Origin: UBA12068 sp038318455
Lineage (GTDB): Bacteria; Patescibacteriota; Minisyncoccia; Moranbacterales; GWC2-37-73
Assembly (NCBI GenBank): GCA_038318455.1
Contig: JBBQCF010000016.1
Span: 1-20,202 of the forward strand
Length of the DNA stretch: 20,202 nucleotides
Direction of reading: 5' to 3'
A program made the position numbers and the translations under genes. Positions 6,441-12,079 of the stretch are shown piece after piece. The notes below the pieces were generated by a model. It searched no databases and had not been told where the DNA came from. It worked only from the letters and a program-made list of their open reading frames with translations. Within the stretch, counting starts at the first letter, position 1. Each line of letters begins with the position of its first letter.

Positions 6441-6662
6441 ATGTTTAAAGTTATGGTAGCTTTCGAAGAGGAACAGGCAATCAAGAAAAAACTTTATTTT
6501 TGCATGGGTTGTGGAGAGCTTCATGGCTGTGATACTTTCAGCAGATGTTCTGGTTGCAGTAATAGGGAGCGCATAGCTTGCCTTGACATGCTTGCTGTTC
6601 AAAATGAATATTCTGGCAAATGTCATAAATGCGAATCTCGTCCAAAATTATATTTAGTTTGA
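6441..6662 (+). CDS. small eight-cysteine zinc-ribbon-like protein
   Basis: A 73-residue protein I cannot assign to a family. It has eight cysteines: CMGC (21-24), Cys30, CSGC (36-39), Cys47 and CHKC (61-64). The CxxC pairs suggest one or two structural zinc sites. The short basic C-terminus SRPKLYLV and lack of any membrane segment suggest a cytosolic protein that could bind nucleic acid or a partner protein. The start is firm: AGGAGGT at 6429-6435 is five bases before ATG 6441, one of the best Shine-Dalgarno sequences in the window, unlike the core genes around it. A terminator follows. The unit stands alone between a divergent and a convergent gene. Confidence 0.8.
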   Translation: MFKVMVAFEEEQAIKKKLYFCMGCGELHGCDTFSRCSGCSNRERIACLDMLAVQNEYSGKCHKCESRPKLYLV

Positions 6663-6684
6663 TTGTACTGCGAAGATTTAATTA

Positions 6685-6720
6685 AAAACCGCTTGCATAA
6701 AATGCAGCGGTTTTCTTATT
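6685..6720. terminator. bidirectional intrinsic terminator
   Basis: Arms AAAACCGC (6685-6692) with GCGGTTTT (6707-6714), extended by TGCAT (6694-6698) with ATGCA (6702-6706), one bulged T at 6693 and an AAA loop. A T-rich tail follows on the plus strand. It separates the miniprotein gene from convergent miaA, whose stop codon begins at 6718. Confidence 0.85.
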
Positions 6721-7663
6721 TTTTTTCTAGAAATTTTTCAACTTCTTTTCTAATGGCATCGTAATTTTTGAGCCAAATGATCTCCTTGTTTTTTTTGAGC
6801 CAAGTCATTTGGCGCTTGGCATAATGAATAATGTCAAAATATAATTTTTCCTTCATTTCTTGCTCGGAAATTTTTTCTTGCAAAAATCTTGAAATCCAGC
6901 GATATTCTAGTCCAATTCGTTCCATCCATTCCCAAGAAACGCCATTATTATGCAACTTTTCAACCTCAACAATCATTCCATCACTAAATCTTTCATGTAG
7001 TCGTTTTTTTATTTTTGCATTCAAGGTTTCTCTTTCTGTGGTAATGCCTATTTGCAAAAACATGTATTTTTCTTGAAGGGTTTCTTTGAGTGATGGGACT
7101 TTGCCCAGAGTCTCGCATATTTCAAGCGCTCGAATGAGCCTAACTTTGTTTTTGCTGTCTATGTTTTTTGCGCGCTCTGGATCAATTTTCTCAAGGCTTG
7201 AAAAAAGCTCTGTAATATTTTTTTGTTCAAGTTTTTTTCTTAAATTTTCATTTGGTGCAACCTCTGGTATGATGGTATTTTTAACAATTGCATCAATCCA
7301 AAAAGCTGTGCCACCACAAATAATTGGAACTTTTCCTTTGGCTATAATTTTTTCAATAGCAATATTGGCGAAAGTTTTGAAATGGGAAATATTGAAATCA
7401 TCCATGGGATCAGCAACATCAATTATATGATGAATAATTCCTTCAGAAATATAGTTATCCTGATGACTAATTGTTGATGACTGATGACCAATTGAGTCTC
7501 GCGCCACTTTTCCTGTACCAATGTTCATATTTCTATAGATCTGACGACTGTCGGCAGAAATTATTTCACCATCAAATTCTTTGGCAAGCTTAATCGCCAC
7601 ATCAGATTTTCCTGAAGCAGTTGGGCCAAATATGACGATAATTTTAGCTGTTGCAGTGTTCAT
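6716..7663 (-). CDS. miaA: tRNA dimethylallyltransferase
   Basis: Adds the isopentenyl group to A37 of tRNAs reading UNN codons, the step before MiaB. The 315 residues carry the P-loop GPTASGKS (13-20), the substrate motif ADSRQIYRNMNIGTGK (37-52), HHIIDVADP (78-86), GGTAFWIDA (117-125), the arginine-rich NKVRLIRALEI segment and the C-terminal YAKRQMTWLKK motif. Between GTGK and HHIID lies an unusual polar insert (residues 54-73). Its core, SIGHQSSTISHQ (57-68), is encoded by a 7-bp repeat. A promoter at 7672-7700 predicts transcription start about 2 nt before ATG 7663, so the message is probably leaderless. miaB is only 900 bp away but separated by two plus-strand genes. Confidence 0.97.
   Translation of the reverse strand: MNTATAKIIVIFGPTASGKSDVAIKLAKEFDGEIISADSRQIYRNMNIGTGKVARDSIGHQSSTISHQDNYISEGIIHHIIDVADPMDDFNISHFKTFANIAIEKIIAKGKVPIICGGTAFWIDAIVKNTIIPEVAPNENLRKKLEQKNITELFSSLEKIDPERAKNIDSKNKVRLIRALEICETLGKVPSLKETLQEKYMFLQIGITTERETLNAKIKKRLHERFSDGMIVEVEKLHNNGVSWEWMERIGLEYRWISRFLQEKISEQEMKEKLYFDIIHYAKRQMTWLKKNKEIIWLKNYDAIRKEVEKFLEKK
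7461..7495. repeat. 7-bp-period repeat inside miaA
   Basis: Five heptamers in register: TGATGAC, TAATTGT, TGATGAC, TGATGAC, CAATTGA (plus-strand reading). They encode residues 57-68 of MiaA on the minus strand, in a loop between two conserved motifs. Confidence 0.7.
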
Positions 7664-7671
7664 ATTTAAAG

Positions 7672-7700
7672 AGTATAGTGGCTTTATAAGGAAAAAGCAA
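7672..7700 (-). promoter_or_regulatory. miaA promoter, leaderless start predicted
   Basis: On the minus strand TTGCTT (7700-7695), a 17-bp spacer and TATACT (7677-7672). Usual spacing puts the first transcribed base at about 7665, against ATG at 7663. Confidence 0.7.
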
Positions 7701-7761
7701 CCGCTTTTAATTATCTAGTTCTTTTCTATTTACTAACCATCAAACAAAAAAAGGAGGAATT

Positions 7762-8115
7762 ATGTATGAAAAAATTTTTGGAAATAATAGGCGAGTATTA
7801 TTGGTTGATGACAACAAAAATGTAATTTTTGTATTTGCAAAATTGCTTGAAGGTTGTGGCTTTAAAGTTCTTACCGCACTTAGTGGAGAGGAGGCGTTGC
7901 CACTCATTGATTCTTCACTGCATGCAGTTGTTACCGATATGCATATGTATGCACTTAATGGTAATGATATTGCTAAGGCTGTACGCAATTTTAGTAGCAA
8001 TATTATAACCATATTGGTGTATGCTCCAAAGACAATAGAGCCAGAAAAAAAACTTTTTGATCACATAATTATGAAACCAGTAGATTGGAACCTTCTTGTT
8101 TCGGCGATTGTTTGA
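7762..8115 (+). CDS. single-domain response regulator (REC)
   Basis: A 117-residue stand-alone receiver domain. RVLLVDDNKN holds the acidic pair Asp16-Asp17 that binds magnesium, VVTDMHM carries the phosphate-accepting Asp59, and IMKPVD supplies Lys104. The switch Ser/Thr expected in the fourth strand (CheY Thr87) seems to be Tyr87 in ILVYAPK, and the helix-four region is short, so signal transmission may be atypical. There is no output domain and no histidine kinase in the window; it would act by binding a partner. AAGGAGG at 7751-7757 gives a strong ribosome binding site four bases before ATG 7762. The next gene on the same strand starts 34 bp later, so they probably form an operon. Confidence 0.9.
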   Translation: MYEKIFGNNRRVLLVDDNKNVIFVFAKLLEGCGFKVLTALSGEEALPLIDSSLHAVVTDMHMYALNGNDIAKAVRNFSSNIITILVYAPKTIEPEKKLFDHIIMKPVDWNLLVSAIV

Positions 8116-8149
8116 ATTAGGATGTTCTTTGAAAAAGGGAGGGATTAAT

Positions 8150-8527
8150 ATGGGTGGAATAAATTTTGGCATCATTGGCAGTGCTTGCAAAGATTGCTCA
8201 AAAACTGAAGAATTGCCAGATCGAATTTATGCTAAACAGGGCATTAATGAAATTCTGAATGAAGCTCTTGAGCTTATTGGCAGGCAACATGAAATGGGTG
8301 AAATGTGTGATTGTGAGTTTATTCAAGCAAAGAAAGTACTTGAGTTTATGGGAAATCAATGTATTTTTTGTGACAATAGAAAAGCCCTTATATATCATGA
8401 AGTATTTTCATACATCAAAAAGGAAAATCCACTCAAGGAGGATAAAAAGAAAGAGTTAGTTAAAAAGGCCATAGTTGGTTCAAAAAATAAAGTTCTTTAT
8501 CCAAAAGCATTTGAAAAGAGCACCTGA
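8150..8527 (+). CDS. uncharacterised CxxC-containing protein
   Basis: I do not recognise this 125-residue protein. It has CKDC (13-16) near the N-terminus, CDC (53-55) in the middle and CIFC (71-74), so four to six cysteines could bind a metal. Helical stretches (GINEILNEALELIGRQHEM and EFIQAKKVLEFMG) lie between them, and the C-terminal 40 residues are lysine-rich. The frame extends upstream to 8096, overlapping the response regulator, but GGGAGGG at 8137-8143 is six bases before ATG 8150, which decides the start. It is probably cotranscribed with the receiver-domain gene and could be its partner or output protein; that is inference from position only. A strong terminator follows. Confidence 0.78.
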   Translation: MGGINFGIIGSACKDCSKTEELPDRIYAKQGINEILNEALELIGRQHEMGEMCDCEFIQAKKVLEFMGNQCIFCDNRKALIYHEVFSYIKKENPLKEDKKKELVKKAIVGSKNKVLYPKAFEKST

Positions 8528-8546
8528 AGGCGCTCATTGTTCATCA

Positions 8547-8579
8547 AAAGGACAGTTTTCTATCAGAAGACTGTCCTTT
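8547..8579. terminator. bidirectional intrinsic terminator
   Basis: A 15-bp stem, 8547-8561 with 8565-8579, contains one G-U pair and an ATC loop, with AAA/TTT ends. It lies between the convergent 8150-8527 gene and miaB, overlapping the miaB stop codon. Confidence 0.85.
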
Positions 8580-9909
8580 ATGCTATTTCACCTTCAAGAT
8601 TCCAGATGTTTGCTTTGGTTATTTTTACTTTTACAAAAGTTCCAACCAAATTCTTTTTTTCAGAAACTAACATGACATTTTTTTGAGTCCTAGTTTTTCC
8701 AAAATATGTTCCATTTTTTTCTTTTTCTATAAGAACTTTCAAATTCTGGTTTAGATATTTTTTATTATTCGCTAGGGCAGTTTTTTTGAGAATATCATTG
8801 AGAAAATTTTCGCGGCGAATTTTTTCTTCACGTTCGACATCATCTTTCATTTTCCACGCAACTGTTTCGGGACGAGGTGAGAATTGCCCGAAAAAGACCA
8901 TATCAAATTTTGCCTTTTTCATAAGCTCGGCACTATCCATGAATTGTTTTTTTGTTTCGCCAGGAAAACCAACGATGATGTCAGATGATATTGAGAATAT
9001 GTTTTCGGGTTTATTTTTTTTAAATTCAATCTTTATTTTTTTTAGTCGCTCAAGATAATGTTCCCGAGTGTATTTGCGATTCATTTTCTCTAAGATTTTA
9101 TTATTTCCAGCTTGTACAGGAAGATGAATCCATTCGCAAACCTTTTTAAGTTTAGTGACTGTTTCAATAAGCTCATCACTCATATCCTTTGGATGAGAGG
9201 AAACAAATAGAATCCAAAAATCTCCAGGGATTGCATTTATTTTTTTTAGCAATTGCGTGAAATTAAGTTCAGTTTTTTTGTTTCTTGCCTCATGCTTCAT
9301 GCTCAATGCTCCATGATATGAATTTACATTTTGTCCAAGCAGTGTAATGCTTTTGTATCCTTTTTTAATAAGGCTTTTTACTTCAGAAATTATTTCATCT
9401 GCACTTCGAGAAACTTCACGTCCTCGCGCATAGGGAACAACGCAATAAGTGCAAAAATTGTCACAACCAGTCATGATTGGAACATAAGCTTGGAAATCGT
9501 TGGTGTGTTTAGGGTTAATAGAAAGGTAGTTTATGCTTTCTTGATTGAGATGCTCTTGATTATTTTCTGCGTTAAACAATTTGGTGGACATTTTAGCAGG
9601 AAAATCTTTTATTTCCGTAAAAAGGTCAACTTTTCCCTTAAGTCTTTTTTGTACATCTTTTCGCAGAGCTAAACATCCAGTTAGAATAATCATGCACACT
9701 TTATCTTTTTTGCGAATATTATTAATAAGACTATAAATACGATTTTCTGGTCCTTGCTTTATTCCGCAGGTATTGAAAATTATTATATCAGCCAAATCTG
9801 ATTTTTCCTCGACAATAAAACCATTCTTTTCCAAGAATGTTGAAATGCGTTCGCTGTCTGAATGATTCATTGCACAGCCAAAAGTTTTAATTGAATATGT
9901 TTTTTGCAT
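8578..9909 (-). CDS. miaB: tRNA-2-methylthio-N6-dimethylallyladenosine synthase (MiaB-type)
   Basis: A radical-SAM methylthiotransferase that turns the MiaA product i6A37 into ms2i6A37. The 443 residues have an N-terminal UPF0004 domain with cluster ligands Cys12, Cys48 and Cys79, a radical SAM motif CDNFCTYC (Cys149, Cys153, Cys156) followed by VVPYARGRE, GQNVNSY (194-200), SSDIIVGFPGET, and a C-terminal TRAM domain (about 378-443). NTCGIKQ replaces the more common NTCSVRE. Right after NSY the chain has a polar insert, HGALSMKHEARNKKTE, whose first part is encoded by a heptamer repeat. A related methylthiotransferase acting on t6A is less likely given miaA nearby. ATG 9909 is close to a TATGAT (9923-9918), hinting at a leaderless message. 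Confidence 0.95.
   Translation of the reverse strand: MQKTYSIKTFGCAMNHSDSERISTFLEKNGFIVEEKSDLADIIIFNTCGIKQGPENRIYSLINNIRKKDKVCMIILTGCLALRKDVQKRLKGKVDLFTEIKDFPAKMSTKLFNAENNQEHLNQESINYLSINPKHTNDFQAYVPIMTGCDNFCTYCVVPYARGREVSRSADEIISEVKSLIKKGYKSITLLGQNVNSYHGALSMKHEARNKKTELNFTQLLKKINAIPGDFWILFVSSHPKDMSDELIETVTKLKKVCEWIHLPVQAGNNKILEKMNRKYTREHYLERLKKIKIEFKKNKPENIFSISSDIIVGFPGETKKQFMDSAELMKKAKFDMVFFGQFSPRPETVAWKMKDDVEREEKIRRENFLNDILKKTALANNKKYLNQNLKVLIEKEKNGTYFGKTRTQKNVMLVSEKKNLVGTFVKVKITKANIWNLEGEIA
9284..9318. repeat. 7-bp-period repeat (CATGCTC type) inside miaB
   Basis: CATGCTT, CATGCTC, AATGCTC and CATGATA follow each other at 9291-9318, preceded in register by CTTGCCT. Two units are identical to units in the intergenic array 274-308. 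The repeat encodes MiaB residues 198-207 and part of the insert that follows. Confidence 0.75.
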
Positions 9910-9929
9910 GCAAAATTATCATAATGTAT

Positions 9930-10033
9930 TGTCATTCCCAACTTACAGTGCCCGCCTTGGGAGGGATTGGGAATCCAGGATTTTATTCAGCATGTGACAT
10001 GAAACCTGGATCCCCGATTTCTCGGGGATGACA
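9930..10033 (-). repeat. TGTCAT...ATGACA-family element, copy 2 (full length)
   Basis: A 104-bp element bounded by TGTCATTCCC (9930) and GGGGATGACA (ending 10033). On the minus strand it begins like copy 1, with the hairpin CCCCGA-GAAA-TCGGGG and then GGATCCAGG pairing with CCTGGATT. Unlike copy 1 it keeps an inner segment (about 9946-9975). It lies in the miaB-thrS gap, opposite in orientation to copy 1, and the hairpin could assist termination of thrS transcription. Confidence 0.85.
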
Positions 10034-10060
10034 CAACATGCAAGAGTATTATTAAAAAGA

Positions 10061-11821
10061 TTACGCTTTGTTTTTGATTTCGCTAATAATTTTTTCTACA
10101 AATTCATCAAGGGAAAGTGTTTGCTGTTCCCTGGTTCCGCGGGTTCTGATGGCCACAGTTTTGTCTGCAACTTCTTTTTCTCCAACCACGATGATATAGG
10201 GAGTTTTTTGTTTTTCAGCAATTGAAATTCTTTTTCCAAGTGATTCTGCTTCATCTGACATTTTAACTCTAATATCATTTTCTAATAATTTTTGCTCAAC
10301 AACTTTTGCATAATCTGCAAATTTTTCAGAAATTGGAAGTAATGCAACTTGCACTGGGGAGAGCCAAAGAGGGAAGGCACAAGCAAAATGCTCAATGAGA
10401 AGCATCATGAAGCGTTCATATGATCCAAGGATGGCGCGATGCACCATCACTGGTGAAGATTTTCCTCCTTCATTATTAGCATATTCCAAATCAAATCTTT
10501 TTGGCGTGGCAAAGTCTAATTGCACGGTCGGGATTTGAATTTCTTTGCCAAGTGAATCGCGGAACATGAAATCAAGTTTTGGACCATAGAGCGCAGCTTC
10601 ACCTTCATGCTTTACTGCATTTAATCCCATTTCATCTGAAATTTCCTCGAGCATTTTTTCGCAAAGATCCCAATCGGAAGCTTCACCAATATACTTTTCA
10701 GGATGAGCATAATCTCTAACTGAAAGCGAAACGCTATGATTATCCCACATGCCAAGTGAAGTATAGAAATTTTGAATAATTTCTACCATGTTCTTCACTT
10801 CTTGTTTTACTTGATCTACAGTGCAAAAGCTGTGACCATCTTCCACAGTGATCGCAATCACACGTTGCAGTCCACCAATTTCACCAGGTTTTTCATCGCG
10901 ATATTGTTTTTCACTTTCCATGTAACGAATGGGAAGATCTTTGTATGAACGAGGCTGCGAAGCAAAAATTTGAGTTTGATGTGGACATTGCACAGGTTTC
11001 ATTACATAGTTTTGCTTGTAATGTGAAGCGACTTGGAAAAGCTCTTCTCCAAATTTTTGAGCGTGTCCTGATTTTTCATATAGATCAATCTTGGCCAAAT
11101 GTGGTGTGGAAACTTTTTGAAAACCATAAGTTCGACAAACTTTTTCAATATGTTTTTGCAATTCATCTTTGATTATTGTTCCGTTTGGCGTGAAAAGAGG
11201 AAGTCCTGGACCAACCAAATCGGAAAAACAAAACAAGTCCAATTCTTTGCCGAGTTTTCGGTGGTCTCTTTTTGCTGCTTCTTCAACTAGGTGATAATAA
11301 TTTTTGAGGCCATCTTTGTTTTCAAAAACCACCCCATAAATTCTTTGCAATTGCTGCTTGGACGCATCTCCTTTCCAATATGCTCCAGAAATTTTTGTCA
11401 GCGCAAAAGCACGTGAATCAATTTCTCCAGTGTTTTCAATGTGTGGTCCAGAGCAGAGATCAACGAAATTTCCGGATTTGTAGACGGTGACAGTTTCATT
11501 ACCTTTTTTGTGCAGGTCGTCGATAAGTTCCTGTTTTAATGTTTGATTTAATTCTTTGAATTTTGACATCGCTTCGTCAACAGAAATCTCAGCTTTTTCA
11601 AAAGCATTTTTTTCTTTGATAATTTCTTTCATTTTTTCTTCAAGTAAGGGGAGATCTTCTGGAATAAGTGTGCGAGGAAGTTCGAAGTCATAATAAAAGC
11701 CATTTTCCACTGCTGGCCCAATGCCAAATTTTGCTTCCGGAAACATTTCCAAGACGGCGGAAGCTAAAATATGAGCAGTGGAGTGGCGCAATAGTTCCAA
11801 TTTTTCAGATTCGTTTTTCAT
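10061..11821 (-). CDS. thrS: threonyl-tRNA synthetase lacking the TGS domain
   Basis: Charges tRNA(Thr). From ATG 11821 it has 586 residues against about 640 in E. coli, because it begins directly at the editing domain with no N-terminal TGS domain. Editing-site residues are present: HSTAH (His13, His17) and CSGPH (Cys123, His127). The catalytic core has the zinc ligands Cys279 (VQCPHQ), His330 (EDGHSFC) and His461 (VMVHRAI), motif 2 in the EKQYRDEKPGEIGGLQRV segment, and motif 3 in HRAILGSYERF. The C-terminal ~95 residues are the anticodon-binding domain (SPVQVALLPIS...). The frame runs 20 codons further to 11881, but that part is leader RNA with a terminator, so M21 (MKNESEKLELLRHSTAH) is the start. 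The leader carries a T-box-like element. Confidence 0.96.
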   Translation of the reverse strand: MKNESEKLELLRHSTAHILASAVLEMFPEAKFGIGPAVENGFYYDFELPRTLIPEDLPLLEEKMKEIIKEKNAFEKAEISVDEAMSKFKELNQTLKQELIDDLHKKGNETVTVYKSGNFVDLCSGPHIENTGEIDSRAFALTKISGAYWKGDASKQQLQRIYGVVFENKDGLKNYYHLVEEAAKRDHRKLGKELDLFCFSDLVGPGLPLFTPNGTIIKDELQKHIEKVCRTYGFQKVSTPHLAKIDLYEKSGHAQKFGEELFQVASHYKQNYVMKPVQCPHQTQIFASQPRSYKDLPIRYMESEKQYRDEKPGEIGGLQRVIAITVEDGHSFCTVDQVKQEVKNMVEIIQNFYTSLGMWDNHSVSLSVRDYAHPEKYIGEASDWDLCEKMLEEISDEMGLNAVKHEGEAALYGPKLDFMFRDSLGKEIQIPTVQLDFATPKRFDLEYANNEGGKSSPVMVHRAILGSYERFMMLLIEHFACAFPLWLSPVQVALLPISEKFADYAKVVEQKLLENDIRVKMSDEAESLGKRISIAEKQKTPYIIVVGEKEVADKTVAIRTRGTREQQTLSLDEFVEKIISEIKNKA

Positions 11822-11849
11822 AGTTTTAAATTTAATGATTTTAGAAAAC

Positions 11850-12028
11850 AAAAAAATGCCTAAACAATACAGTAGAAACAACTTTGTTTCCGCATCGAGG
11901 TCAGACTTTTGAGTCAGACGGTTCCACTCGATTTCCCGTATTGTTTGGGCACTTTATGCGCTCTATTCGTAAGCTGCTTAAACGAAGGCTTCTATTGTGA
12001 ATTGGTAGTCCACACCTTATTTAATTGT
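11850..12028 (-). promoter_or_regulatory. T-box-like structured leader of thrS
   Basis: On the minus strand, TCGAG (11931-11927) pairs with CTCGA (11899-11895). The next seven bases on the 5' side, TGGAACC (11926-11920), are unpaired and match the T-box bulge consensus UGGNACC. GTCTGACT (11919-11912) then pairs with AGTCTGAC (11907-11900) around a CAAA loop, with one mismatch. This is the arrangement of a T-box antiterminator. A small hairpin GAAAC/GTTTC follows. A 14-bp outer helix (11951-11938 with 11870-11857, one mismatch) is followed by T7 (11856-11850), a terminator-like end. A weak promoter (TTGCGC 12063-12058, 17 bp, TATATT 12040-12035) predicts a start near 12028. I cannot resolve a Stem I; threonine codons ACT and ACC lie at 12009-12004 as possible specifiers. 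Confidence 0.55.
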
Positions 12029-12079
12029 TCTTAAAATATACAACAATATTCAAGTAGGCGCAAGTTTTCATGATTATTA

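Noticed and set aside
8096..8149. Upstream extension of the 8150-8527 protein
   Set aside because: It overlaps the response regulator and the ribosome binding site GGGAGGG at 8137-8143 points to ATG 8150.
11850..11951. The thrS leader RNA as SRP RNA, 6S RNA or a tRNA
   Set aside because: It lacks the SRP apical motif GGUCAGG/GGAAG, the large open bubble of 6S, and any TTCAAAT/cloverleaf pattern of a tRNA. The UGGAACC bulge helix before a synthetase gene fits a T-box better.
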